64,000 bases of DNA from Fasciolopsis buskii (taxonomy: Eukaryota > Platyhelminthes > Trematoda > Plagiorchiida > Fasciolidae): positions 78,040 through 142,039 of the forward strand of contig LUCM01001574.1 in the NCBI GenBank assembly GCA_008360955.1. Reading direction: 5' to 3'. The notes beneath the pieces are model-generated. The model searched no databases. It saw nothing but the letters and a program-made list of their open reading frames with translations, and was not told the DNA's origin. This document shows positions 13,722 through 24,650 of the stretch, piece by piece. Each line of letters begins with the position of its first letter. The first letter of the stretch is position 1. The translations under genes were made by a program, and so were the position numbers.

Positions 13722-14412
13722 GTGAATAAGATGCGTCGGCAATTGCAGCGTCAGTTGACCATAAGCCTTAGGAATGACCGCGAAAACTGGTGGGTTAAGG
13801 TAGCCAAAGAGATGGAAGTGGCGTCCGCTTCAGGTAACAGTCAAAGACTGTTTAATCTTATACCCGACAGCTGTGGGCGGCGAACTTCGGTTAGTGAAGT
13901 CGTGTGCGGTAAGAATGGAGAGCTCATCCATGGTAGACAGGAAAGACTGGACCGTTGGACAGAGCGCTTCAAGGATCAGTTTAGCTGGACACGCTAACGT
14001 ATTTAGTGTGACGTCTGGAGCTGTAAATCCTTGGGAGGTGTCACTTGATCCCCCAACGGAAGTAGAAGTGGAGTCGAATATTCGGCTTCTGAAGAGGGGA
14101 AAAGCTGCCGGTCCCGACGAATTTCCCCCAGTTCTTTTCAAATTGGGTGGAGAAGTGCTGATGAAATCACTTACCTCCCTGCTTCGTGATATTTGGAACG
14201 AGGAGCGTATCCCGCTATCGTGGGGTGAGTCACTGATGATACCCATCTTCAAGAAGGGTACACGGAGTGACTGCAGGAATCATCGTGGGATAAGTTTAAT
14301 TCCGATAGTTACTAAGGTGTTAGCTTCGACAATGCTTCGCCGTTTGACACCGATTCGCGTGAGTAATATCCGCGAGCGACAGGCCGGATGGGAAAATGTA
14401 CAGCGAAGTTAG
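13722..14412 (+). pseudogene. N-terminal reverse transcriptase fragment of RTE family A
   Basis: Two overlapping frames carry the linker and the RT start: KAAGPDEFPPVLFKLGG, then IPIFKKGTRSDCRNHRGIS and the following helix. These match the fingers region of RTE-type RT (GPDxxPPxLFK, YRGIS-type motif). The frame runs into unrelated 3'-end sequence right after NIRERQAG, so palm motifs such as YADD are absent. The break is a deletion junction, not a splice site. Confidence 0.75.
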
Positions 14413-14733
14413 GTAAAGTAGGTGTCTCACGCCTTCGTGGTTGGGGTCCGAAAGACTCATCGACTTGCTGGCTGGAGACACTGAAGGATATGGCAGTGAA
14501 CCGTGAACAGTGGTGATCGTGCTGTCATCTTCTATCGAATCAGAATGATTGAAAACACGTGCGTTTGTACAGTTAGACTGTGTTTCGTGTGTTGGCTGCA
14601 GCAGCATCTTATCTTTTCCCGCTTGTGTAGGTCCACTCCCTGTTCCCGTTGGATATTCACTCTTTTTTCTAAACGTGTAAGTCAGGAGAAAGACAGCGGG
14701 CAGTGATGCTTGCCTTGCTGTTTAACGATGAAC

Positions 14734-14743
14734 GATGATGATG
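14734..14743 (+). repeat. (GAT)n tail of RTE A1
   Basis: A short GAT repeat directly after the conserved family A 3' end. It is comparable to the tails of the copies at 23.5 and 39.9 kb. Confidence 0.65.
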
Positions 14744-14745
14744 TG

Positions 14746-15195
14746 GTATTGACTATTTAAGTGACCAGTTTGACCATAGATTTCGTCGTAGCAGAAGCCG
14801 AGTAACTCCCAGATTCTACGATTTTCACCTCTTGTTTACAATCGGAAATAACCTTTTTCCGGCTAGATGTGAATATATCTATTGTGATTATGTTTTGTCT
14901 GATCCTTGTCTGTGTTTCAAAAATAGGAAACTCAGCTTTAGGCACAGTGATTACCAACCGTTCAGTTGAATCTATTGAGCTCTAACAGAAAACACGTTGC
15001 ACTATTAATGATGACTGTGCGCTCCTGATGAGACGAAAATCCATCTACATTGCGATGAGATGTAATGTACAATTTACTCGTGGAATTCTTTTATTCGCAA
15101 ACATTTCTGTCGTGAAAAATTCACTCGTTTCTACTGTTTAGCAATTTTTTTTCACGTTCTGTCAATCTTTCTTTTTTTGTTAGTCTGTTTAACAG
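14746..15195. other. Unassigned spacer
   Basis: No exon or repeat recognised. CTGATGA followed by GAAA near 15029 was checked as a hammerhead core and rejected. Confidence 0.4.
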
Positions 15196-15470
15196 TGCAC
15201 CGGAAGGTTATTATGGAGTCACGTTGGCAAATGGGGACAAAAATCTCAAGTGCAGCAGAAGATTAAATGTTTTTCTGTCCGAAGTTATGAATTGGGATAA
15301 AACAGATGAAATCAGAAGTTGTGATAGATTGTTCCGTGGGCAACGCCTCGAAAATGATGATATGGAAAGACCTAAGAAGCTTCTCTTTGGCCAAAATCCA
15401 GCAGCATCGATTTTGAGTTGCATTGTTGAACTGAATGGACTGAATGTCAATCTTACCTACATACAAACAG
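15196..15470 (+). CDS. Weak internal exon candidate, unrecognised protein
   Basis: An open frame of about 90 codons follows TTTAACAG (acceptor) and ends at ACAAACAG|GTTTTT. The peptide is hydrophilic and looks protein-like (YYGVTLANGDK, FLSEVMNWDKTDE), but I do not recognise it. The donor is poor. The exon would start in the middle of a codon and end in phase 1, which fits the phase-1 start of the candidate at 21790. Joining them would straddle the kinase exon on the other strand, which makes a real gene less likely. Confidence 0.2.
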
Positions 15471-17862
15471 GTTTTTTTCTCTTCCTGTTCACATGAACCC
15501 CTAAATTCAATTTACTGGAATCATTCAGCAATAAACGCTTATTCAGGATGAAAATAATTCCCATAACTGGCCCAAACGGTGTTCCTGTTGCAGTATTAAG
15601 CTATGGGCCGGGTTCTTTGTCTCAATGATGACGACCATCATAAACGAGTCTTGGAGTTGCTGTTCCATACCTAACTCTTGGACGTCATTCACAATGTTCC
15701 ATAATTCAGAGGCTAGCTAGTTAGCAGTTGGCGGGATGTGTTTTCATTCATCTTCTCTTACGTCCTTTGCATTGAGAATGAATGGAAAAGCTCTCCTCGC
15801 ATGGTCGTAATCCCGCACAACTGCCTCCCCAGGTTCTTTCCATTTTGATTACAAGTCTTATGAAGGTACTTTAGATGCAGATTCTTCACTTGTTCACCTA
15901 TTCTTTAAGCCTGTAAGTGACAAAATGAAATCAGTCAGATGTGTTTGCTCTGACTGGGGCACTCTCAACTCGGTCCACGATCTCTGCCACTAAACAAATT
16001 AGAACCACGCGCATGGCCATAGAAATTGTCCCTATGGCTTTCTGACCGTTTCGCTAAAAGGGTACAATCCAACGAGATGGGGGACAATTCCTCCAAGCCC
16101 TAATTAGCCACTCTAGAATACTCCAAGGCGTAGATCTTTCCTGATGTATGTTCTCAACCTATACTAGGAATTGTACTGGAACCCAAATAGCTCAGATCCC
16201 AGAGCTCATTGGTGACGTTGTTTTGGAGTATTTCGCCTGAAGCTTTGCGTATTTTGACAGATTTAGGCAAAATTAATCTCTAATCTCAACTTCATTCAGA
16301 TGCCTTTATTAGACCTTAAGGTAAAATTTATCATGGACAAACCACCTGTTACCAACACCCCTCATCCTAGATTTGAAATAATGCAACATTTGGAAAACAA
16401 TTAAAGCAGCCAAACCCGTCGGTCTTTTCATTTTCATCTGTACCGGCTAACTGTCGTGACACGCTTTACCTCGGACAATTTCAGATTCGACAACCTATCC
16501 AGCTCAAGTGCTTCTCAATGAGTCCTCCTAGTCTGCCTTCACCGTTCCGATATAATACTCCCAGGTCTCTTAAAACAAAACGTCAAAAATTTACATCATC
16601 ATTTCTCGATGGTCAGTACAGTTTCATTTAGTTTTGTTAACGAACTAACATCTGCACTTATTGACAACCACAATAAATCTTGCACCGAAACATGTTCTAG
16701 TTTTCCATTTGCCTCCTGGTACTCGGATATTAACATCGAAAGACAACGTAGCGTTCGAATTAGACTCCAACCCTGATGCACACTATTGCTTCCCTCCGAG
16801 GCTCATACTCATGGATTATCCTTTATTTATAGGTTTGAAGCTTTTCCGTGCTTCCAATGCAATCTTTTGAGCTACCGGTTCGGATAAACTAAAAGCAAAT
16901 ACGCCTCGAAAATTGTCCATATACATATACAAAACAAGAGAAGTCAGAAGTTATATAGAATGGGGAATCCACTTACGAACTATGCGTTCACAAATGTCGA
17001 CGCCACCTCTGAGCTGTCGTGAATGCAAATTACGTAAATGAATATGCAGTGTGGCTCTCACCACTATTCCACTGACACAGTAGTCAATCCGGTTTTAGTC
17101 ACTGGATTAGCTTCGTCAATCACTTTCCAAGAAAAGCTAGCAGCACTAACATAAGCCGCGTCCGAGACCCGTGTCCACTTCCGGCTCTTGGTATCGACTT
17201 TGGAGTACATGATGCTTTCTCATTCTGTATAAGATTAAAATTCTAGGTACAAAAAGCTCCCTGGAGGAGCATGAAGTGTTTCTGAGGCCAGGTAGTTGGT
17301 GAAAAATCTCATTCAACGAACTACAGTGCCCTTTATCTTCAGTTATTGACAAAATACGTTTTGATAAGTTAATAATCATATATTTTAGAAGTTTCATGTA
17401 AAGTTTCCTAAATTATCTATTCACTACTTTCCTTACTGTATTCTGTAGGAAAAGACTCGTGGCTTTCACATTTACGTTTTGTCATGATTCTCATTAAATT
17501 TACTGTTGATTTATTTGGACTCTAAATACTGGGACAAACATTTTGTGATAGACCTAGACCAAGAGAAACATTCCCTTTTGTCCTGACGTTCTATGCAGCA
17601 TATAGGAGGCTGTGACGACGAAAGAAAATGAAAAACCTACGATGCGAGTAATACGGGCACCTTAAGACCAGCTAACAACAACGTTTAATGGGTCAAAACC
17701 ATCCTCTTAGTGCAAATCGAATGCTTTTTGCATACAGAACCAGGCATCCTTAGTGTGTATCCCCATTCATGGCACAAAAATCAATGTTGGCAACAGGCCA
17801 AGCCATCCAATTTGTCCAGATCAAACATTTTGACTTTGTCAGATATTGCTTTTTTCCTCTAG
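15471..17862. other. Unassigned, no gene recognised
   Basis: Short open frames on both strands (for example 16599-16870) have neither splice support nor a recognisable family. Confidence 0.35.
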
Positions 17863-18034
17863 GGAACCTTCTAGGTCAGTTGAAATTTCGCCCATAGGAT
17901 CCTGCGATGCATCGAACTGGACGTCGGCCAAGTTATATACTCCCATTCTGGTGTATTTGAGTGCTGAGCAGATTGAAATCCTCACTTTGTTCGACCTATT
18001 TGACATACTTCCGATTTTATACATGCTGCATTAA
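17863..18034 (+). CDS. Weak terminal exon candidate, unrecognised
   Basis: A good acceptor (GCTTTTTTCCTCTAG) precedes 56 open codons ending in TAA at 18032-18034. The C-terminal part is hydrophobic (LFDILPILYML). There is no family match and no confident partner exon. Confidence 0.15.
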
Positions 18035-18186
18035 TGCAAATTTAACAGGAAGCATGAAAAAGCAACTATTTTAATACCATTCGACTTTTCATAGTAGAAA
18101 AAATGATGATCGAGAATAACTCTAAGTGGTGAACACGTTCGTTTTCAATTATTGATAGTCAAACCGTTAGATCACATTAAATATGA

Positions 18187-18510
18187 CTAATTCCAAATGG
18201 GATAGGCAAAGCGGATGGTTGAATGAAGTGAATGGATCAAGAGTAGAAGAGACGAGGGAAGATTGCACACGTGATCCAGATTTAACGCTGGATCAGAAAA
18301 CTGGATATGCACCCGGTACACCTGTTCAGGTGGGGTTGCGCATGTAGCCGCACAACTAGGAGCCTGTCCGGACGATCCGCGAGCATCATCTAGCTGGGAT
18401 GGATACTGGAGCGACCAAAGCAATTGCCAGTACTGTTTGACCATACCTTGTGAACTCAAACCGCTCGATGAACGGGACCGAGGCGTTTTGCCCGATCTAC
18501 AAAATCTCAA
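18187..18510 (-). CDS. Open frame downstream of the kinase, unrecognised
   Basis: A 107-codon frame on the minus strand, GC-richer than its surroundings. On the minus strand the sequence GATTTTGTAG just before it could act as an acceptor. The N-terminal half is Arg and Ser rich (SGKTPRSRSSSGLSS). It lies about 1 kb beyond the kinase stop codon, so it could be part of another minus-strand gene. I cannot identify a product. Confidence 0.2.
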   Translation of the reverse strand: MRFCRSGKTPRSRSSSGLSSQGMVKQYWQLLWSLQYPSQLDDARGSSGQAPSCAATCATPPEQVYRVHIQFSDPALNLDHVCNLPSSLLLLIHSLHSTIRFAYPIWN

Positions 18511-19569
18511 GTAATCACTCGTGATTGCTCAACTGTCTGGTTTTCCCAATTGTGGGGTCTGTGAGCATTTGACTATAGGACCCGGCGCTATAGGCCCAGA
18601 ACCACTTCGTTCACGCATTAAAGCTTTTCTGGACCAATCACCCCATATTCGAAGAGCAGTTAAGCTAATGACAATTTTTCTGGTCCAGAGTTAAATCTGA
18701 ATCACGCGTGCACCTTTTCCTTCCACTTTCGACTCAATCACTTCATTCGATCACCTCCTTTCCTCATCCCAGTTATTTACTATGGCCTAATGGTATGATT
18801 GTGAATAATTAAAAACGAGCTTTTTTTCTACTTCGTGTTATTCTCATTATGTTCTGTGGGACTATTTTCAAAGTGGTGGTCACTGTATGGAGAACTACTA
18901 CATGCTGAATTTTTGGGATGTTTAATTACTAGTTTATCAAAACGCAATATATCCATGATTGGTGATGAAAAGCGTTGAATTTCATGGAATAATTTTTCTT
19001 CATAATCCATCTGGACCAGCTTTAGAAATATATCGTATACCTCCACAGTGTCTGTTATCCTTTTTCTTCATCAGTGTTTGCCAATTCCGTGAGTAAATGT
19101 GATGTGTGGTGATGGACGGAGGGACGGAGATGCATTCAGTGCGATTAACGAGTGGCCTCAAAAACATTTGGCGTATCAAACGTGTTCAAATCACTATCTA
19201 TTCTATTCAGTGTCACAAAACCTCTGGCCTAACTGTGACTGTAAGAAAAAAGTGATTCAACGAACTAAAAATGACTTTAAATCTCTTAATATTGTGATCA
19301 TCGATCAGTCGAATACAACGACGAAAAAATAGTCATGTTTGGGAGATTGGGGATGCCAATCCGTTTTTCCAAAACCTTATTTCGTGAATAGACAGTGACA
19401 GTTGCAGGTCACAGAATCCGACAAAAGTAGATTTTTATCGGCGCTTCAATTTTCAGCAAATTAGTGTGATGTTTTTTGCATTAAAATAGTACACGAATAC
19501 TGGAGATGATCGAGTGTGCTTTTAGTTGATTTCTTCCATTTTAAGGGATCGACAACATGTGAATACACA
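18511..19569. other. Region downstream of the kinase stop
   Basis: It presumably contains the kinase 3' untranslated region on the minus strand. I did not find an AATAAA on that strand within about 350 bases of the stop, so the transcript end is not placed. Confidence 0.4.
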
Positions 19570-20955
19570 TTAGGTTGTGTTAGTAGTGTTCAGATTTTCA
19601 CTAGTTTCTTGCTTATTCTCGGTCAATTCTTTGTGATACTGCTTCATTAGCTCCAGTACGTTTGTTGCTGCGTAGGTGCTACATGAAGGTGAAGGGCCGA
19701 CCGAAGGTGTTCTGTTCATGAGTAGACCTTCAGAGTGTCCGTGCGCTGCACTGACTCGTCCGGAATTTTCCGTTTGACCATCTTGTGAAAAACGGTGAGC
19801 GGTTTCAGGCAGTTCCGAAAACTCGTCCTGATTCCTCGCGTATGTCAATATCCATGGATCAAGTAGCAATTCCGACGCAGAGTAACGATAAGCCGGATCT
19901 GGTTGGAGAACTCGCATCAGACAGTCTTGAGCGGAAATCGAAATGAAATCCAGACCACGAACGAGCGCACTCATGTCAAGTTTTTGCAGCTGATCCAACA
20001 ATTGGTCTTCATTCTGCGCAGTGTACGGAACTTCATTGGTTAATAGTAAGTATATTAGTATGCCAAGGCTCCAAACATCACATTGTCGCGTATATGATTT
20101 TCCAGTCAGTACCTCCGGAGCCATGTACAATGGGGTGCCACACGTATCCGCCAGAAACTCCTCATTTTTTCTAACTTCAATGGCCAGGCCGAAGTCAATT
20201 AGTTTTGTTCGAAGTTCGACCGGGGCCAGTTTCGTGGGTGTGGTTTGTTCCCCTTTGCTTGTTCGACCTAAACACGAATCACTTTGCGTTTGCGGAGTAG
20301 CGGAGAGGGCTTTTCGGCTTGTATGTGATTGCTGCTGACTAGTGTGATGGCGATGCAAACTGTTATCGAGTCCACTTGATGGTCCAAGATTTACCGAAGA
20401 ATTTGGATGTTTCACACTTGTACGAGGGGTTTTTGAACGAACCATAGATCGGGTAGTGCTTAATTTTCGACTGGATTGATCAGATATCTGGAAGTCCGTG
20501 ACATTCTGACTCGATTTTGTGGAATTTTTTTCGTAACCTGCTGTTTCACGAGACAAATTTGTTGGATTTTTGGCACTACATTGAACTGGATTCGGTTGTT
20601 CTGGTCGACTTATCACTCGAGGGCACAGTACAACTTTCTTAAGCAGCATAATATTGCCCGCTTTCAAATCGCGGTGCACGATACCCCGGTTATGCAGATA
20701 CGAAAGGGCAGATGCAACTTGCCGCGTAATTTCAACGACTATATACTCGTCCAAACCACTTCCTTGGGGAAGTGAATCCAAGCGAGTAGCCAGGGAACCG
20801 CCTTCACAAAGTTCAGTGATCAGGAATAGAAATGATGGTGATTCAGCTACTGCGAATAGTTGGATGATGCCTGGATGTCTAACAAGTCGAAGAATGGAAA
20901 TTTCACGGTCCAAACGGGCCCTTTCGGTGGCGGAAAAATGGCGTTCTCGGAGGAT
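19570..20955 (-). CDS. STK33-like Ser/Thr protein kinase, coding exon 2 (main exon)
   Basis: This exon encodes residues 79-539 of a predicted 539-residue Ser/Thr protein kinase. A strong acceptor, CTTTTTCTTTCACAG, precedes 20955, and the exon opens in phase 0. Visible motifs in whole-protein numbering: alpha-C Glu96 (DREIS), hinge TELCEGG, HRDLKAGN with Asp174 and Asn179, DFG with Asp332, TCGTPLYMAPE ending at Glu359, and QCDVWSLGI. The hinge and GTPxYMAPEV style match STK33 in the CaMK group as I recall that family. Between Asn179 and the DFG lie 152 residues where most kinases have about a dozen. This insert is Ser, Thr, Gln and Asn rich and probably disordered. The C-terminal tail from about residue 450 is also low complexity. 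The kinase looks catalytically competent. Another CaMK-like family is possible. Confidence 0.8.
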   Translation of the reverse strand: MLRERHFSATERARLDREISILRLVRHPGIIQLFAVAESPSFLFLITELCEGGSLATRLDSLPQGSGLDEYIVVEITRQVASALSYLHNRGIVHRDLKAGNIMLLKKVVLCPRVISRPEQPNPVQCSAKNPTNLSRETAGYEKNSTKSSQNVTDFQISDQSSRKLSTTRSMVRSKTPRTSVKHPNSSVNLGPSSGLDNSLHRHHTSQQQSHTSRKALSATPQTQSDSCLGRTSKGEQTTPTKLAPVELRTKLIDFGLAIEVRKNEEFLADTCGTPLYMAPEVLTGKSYTRQCDVWSLGILIYLLLTNEVPYTAQNEDQLLDQLQKLDMSALVRGLDFISISAQDCLMRVLQPDPAYRYSASELLLDPWILTYARNQDEFSELPETAHRFSQDGQTENSGRVSAAHGHSEGLLMNRTPSVGPSPSCSTYAATNVLELMKQYHKELTENKQETSENLNTTNTT

Positions 20956-20999
20956 CTGTGAAAGAAAAAGCAAAACACGTTATGCCCAGTATCGGTCCA

Positions 21000-21789
21000 T
21001 AGGAACATGTAAACAAAACCTTCGGACATTTGACTAATTAATTTGTCAGTTCTAACTCTCAGCTTTCATCAGGTTTTTGATCTAACAATATTATCTGACT
21101 ATTCAATCATAAACAGTCTGCATTGCTTGATAAACCATATGAAATGCTCTCCACGGTCCAGCTTTAAAGCAATTTTGGAGCTGAAAATTACTCTTCCTGA
21201 GTGATCTGAATCACGGTCACCCGATCGGCTAAATGCGAAACCAAGTAATCATGATCACAGCTAATCAGAAATCCATATGCTACGGTTGGATTATTCACTT
21301 CAGTCTAAGTTATGCTTAAAATTATTAGATACCTTCTGTCAGCTGCTGCGCGTTAAACAAGAGGGAAGATTTGAAAGAAAGGGAGTATACTTGCTTTTGT
21401 AATTCGTCTGTAACCAGGGATTGTTTAGTCGATAGCAAAGCTACAAAAAGCAGAAACCTTGGCGCATACTATTCGAATGCAATTATCTCACCTACTATGG
21501 CATTTATTCACTACCAATATGAAAATCAGACCTACTCGGCTCTGCCAAAATCAGAGACTTGAGTTGAGGTTGCAAGAACTGGGATTCACGAAAAAAGTGA
21601 TTATCAAACTATGCTCAAGTACCGTGACAGTATTTCAAAGGATCAATAACCGTTAAAAGTGCTAATAAAATTGAACAAAGTCCCCGGTAAACTTATATTA
21701 ATCACAAGGTCTCCTAATAACCTAGATCTGGTAGACTACACAGATCAACCCGTGTGCAGAGGTGATTTATTTCATGGATTTATTTTCAG
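21000..21789. other. Unassigned intronic sequence
   Basis: No recognisable exon or transposon protein. Confidence 0.4.
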
Positions 21790-22038
21790 GCAAAAAGGAT
21801 GTTATTCTGTTCCCTTTGGATGAAAGCAAATTACAAGCTTGTCGTCGTAAAATTACAACGCGCATTAGGGTAACAAATCCTTTCAAGATTAATAAAACCG
21901 CCGAGAGCTCTAGACAAAATTTATCCCCAGTTATTTTGAGTGGTGAACATGATCACGGATTTCGTGCGACACCGCGAAAAAAAAGATTCTCGAATAGGCT
22001 CGAACTGAAGCCTAAGCGTAGCATCGATGGATTTTGAG
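21790..22038 (+). CDS. Possible terminal exon, basic C-terminal peptide, unrecognised
   Basis: TTTATTTTCAG (good acceptor) precedes about 82 open codons closed by TGA at 22036-22038. The peptide is Lys/Arg rich, especially near the end (TPRKKRFSNR, LKPKRS), like a nuclear protein tail. It begins in phase 1, which would fit the candidate at 15196-15470. It lies inside the kinase intron on the opposite strand. I recognise no family, and it may be a chance frame. Confidence 0.25.
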
Positions 22039-23104
22039 AGTAGACGCACCATTGACATGTCCACTACGAGCATAATCCCCCAAAATCATTAGGCAACAAA
22101 ACCGTATTACACTTCTTTATGATTTTTTCCTTTTTCGGGGGCCAAAAATCGTCTTGAGAATGCGTTGCCAACAGTGACAGTCAATTTGTCATCAATCTAC
22201 GGGCAAGGGTTTTATCAACTTTAACCAGTGGCAGATGCGGATGTTAAGCCCAACATTACCGTCATGACGCATGTGTCCACGAGCCAATCTTCCCATCACA
22301 TGTTTCTTTCACGCTCACCAATGGTTAGAATTGCACTGCTTGCCCCTCACACTAGCCAGCCAATTAGCTGTCGATACGTCATTATGTTATTCAACCAACC
22401 ATGTTCGTCCATGATTCTGGGAGCAGTAACAACGGCAATATGTCCAAGTTCTATATTTATTCTATAAGGTGTTCAGTTCCGGCTTAATTTGAGTGCAGTT
22501 CCTCTAGTTTCTGTTAGTTACCCTTTCCATGGGAATTGGACGATTGAAGAGCCACTGGCCAGGAACAATCCAAGGGTTTGCGCAGTGACTTCGCAGTTTC
22601 GCATGAATAATTTCCTATGGTAAATCACTGCAATGGAACAAACGACAGCAAGTTCTACATTCGATCCACTCACCCGTAATTAGCATTCTACGCTAACTAT
22701 ATCTCTTTAAAACCCTATTTCATGAAGGATCTAGTTCGGTGCCAGTGAAATTCCCTCGAGCACTCGCTTAAGAGTATGCACCCAATCAAGCTTAACTCTG
22801 ATCTGATTCTGGATCTAGTGTTTTCGGTACGTAGTGTTACAACTGATATTTTAACACCTAAAATAGAACTGACGAACCTAATGTTTCACGTCTTGGATCA
22901 CAAATGAGGCTTTTAACGCGAGAAAGTTACCTTTTGACTTATTGTACCAGGCACTTGCATATACAGTATTGGGTGGAACGGGTAAAAAGCTATAATTTTT
23001 GCCTGTAATGCATAAATGAATGTAATAGATTTGGTAGCTTGACAACTGACTATAGTTTCATGGCCCGTCGGACAGGTTGGAATGTATTCACGACACAAAA
23101 TTTT
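22039..23104. other. Unassigned intronic sequence
   Basis: One open frame of about 79 codons at 22228-22467 (plus) has no recognisable motif. Nothing else is recognised. Confidence 0.35.
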
Positions 23105-23475
23105 TACCTTTGCCGAAAGGATTAGAGGTCAGGATCTGACGGATAGGACTAGGATGTTCTTCAATGTGGAATCGTTATTGAAAAACATTCCGCTAATCGA
23201 GATGGTGGATTTTATTTATCAACGTTGAGAACCCTCAATGGAACAGATTTTCAGATGCAAATAGAATACACAATTCCGTCATAATGAGGAATACAACAGG
23301 CAGAGGGATGGATTAACCATGGGGTTACCGGTCAAACGTGTTCTTGCGGATATATTCGTTATCAGTTTAGGGCAATGATCGTTGTGAGACACCATTTCTG
23401 GTGTAGGATTGCATACGGGATATGTTGACGATGCGTTCCTCGTTTGCATTTCAGTGAGACTCCAACTAATCACGT
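23105..23475 (+). mobile_element. Penelope-like element RT fragment, copy 1
   Basis: Across shifting frames it reads FFNVESLLKNIPLIEMVDFIY, then QFRHNEEYNRQRDGLTMG followed by LPVKRVLADIF, then TGYVDDAFLVC. These are the hallmarks of Penelope-like RT: VxSLFTNIPL, FYRQxDGxAMGSPLGPxLADIF and YVDD. Several frameshifts and stops make it inactive. A similar fragment lies inverted at 26.1-26.3 kb. Confidence 0.75.
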
Positions 23476-23518
23476 TACCGGGCTAAATAGGCACCGTATA
23501 AATAGATTGAAATGTCTT

Positions 23519-24650
23519 AGACGTCATCATCATCATCCTCGTTCAGCGTTAAACAGCAAACCAGGCCACGATTACCGTTGCCTTTTTGCCAGAGTTGTAT
23601 GTTTTCGTAAAAAAAAAACATTCAATATGCAAGAGGAACAGGGAGTAGACCTACACAGGCAGGACAAGAGAAGAATGCTTTTTTAACCCACATACGGAAC
23701 ACAGTCGAACTGTACAAGCGCACTTTTCAATAATTCTGGTTTGACAAAAGGCAACGACGCGATCGCCACTGTTCATGGTCCACTGCTTATCTCCAAGTTT
23801 CGCCAGACAGCCAGTTGACGGATCTTCCGGACCCCAACCACGAAGATGCGAGACACCTACGTTATCTGACTACTCTGTACATTTTCTCATTCCACATTGC
23901 CACATCCTCCGATGACCTCCACGAGGCTTTTTTCAGTCCGTGACAGGAAGATACAATGGGGCACGGTATGGTAGACTGGTGGTCGGCATATGCGAAGCGT
24001 GACCCAGCCAACAAAGTCTGCTAAGCTTCATACTCTGAAACAAAAGGTTTTCAGAACCGGCACCTAATATTAGATTCCTGACCTCCACATTACTCACCCT
24101 GTCACTCAATCTAATTCTGGCGATACTGCGTGAACATCCCTGGCCGAAAACCTTCAGAAAACTTCGCGTCTCGCAACCATACAGCAGTACTGAGCGCACT
24201 GCAGCACGGTACACACGATCTTTCAACTTCTGGGAAATATCAGGTAGACGCCAAAGATACTTCAGTCCAGCGTAAGCCGCCGTAGTCTTGGATATACGTG
24301 TGCTCACATCCACTGCCATGTTACCATCCTTCGTCACGCAGCTGCCAAGTTAAGCAAAACGGTCCAAATTCGTTTTGTTCCACTCTATCCAGTATCAAGT
24401 TCGGTACCACTGTCGTCCGGTCTTGTAATAGTAATCTAAAGCTCGGAAATGCAAACCACATCCCGACCGGAGCTCCAATCCTCGCCGGTTTGTCTAGTGC
24501 ATCTTCCGTTGATTCGAACAGTCACACTACGTCATCAGCGTAATCTAGGTCATACAGCCTCTCCACATTTGTCAGTTGGACATCTACATCCTAGAAACCA
24601 TATAAAGCACTATCCATGACGAAGTACACGTAATTCATCCCAAAGACTAA
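23519..24650 (-). mobile_element. RTE family A, degraded 5'-truncated copy (A2)
   Basis: On the minus strand: RT palm with RLYDLDYADDVV, then a C-terminal region with CLTWQLRDEG, RVYRAAVRSVLLYGCE, VRNLILGAGSEN, LSRLCWLGHASHMP, and a 3' end closing in GATGATGATGATGAC. The motif order matches copies A3 and A4, with many substitutions, so this is an older insertion. It preserves the canonical YADD catalytic motif that the two younger copies have lost. It is sense to the kinase transcript. Confidence 0.8.

Larger units (their letters stand above)
11995..14745 (+). mobile_element. RTE-like non-LTR retrotransposon, family A, internally deleted copy (A1)
   Basis: A 5' untranslated stretch (about 11995-12385) precedes an APE endonuclease region, the start of a reverse transcriptase and a 3' end closed by a GATGATGATG run. 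The reading frame is broken in several places. After the RT segment near 14387 the sequence jumps directly to the family 3' end, which is shared almost base for base with 31220-31578. By comparison with the copy at 39.9-41.6 kb, about 1.05 kb is missing, including the RT catalytic palm. Single-ORF layout, roughly 3 kb length and a microsatellite tail point to the RTE clade. Only 5' and 3' portions remain, so it cannot be autonomous. Confidence 0.8.

Noticed and set aside
15020..15045. CTGATGA followed by GAAA, as in a hammerhead ribozyme core
   Set aside because: Only GAC lies between the two core parts, leaving no room for stem II, and no matching stem I/III strands are visible.
20021..20338. 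Open frames on the plus strand opposite the kinase exon
   Set aside because: They run antisense to a well-supported kinase frame and have no splice context or recognisable motif.
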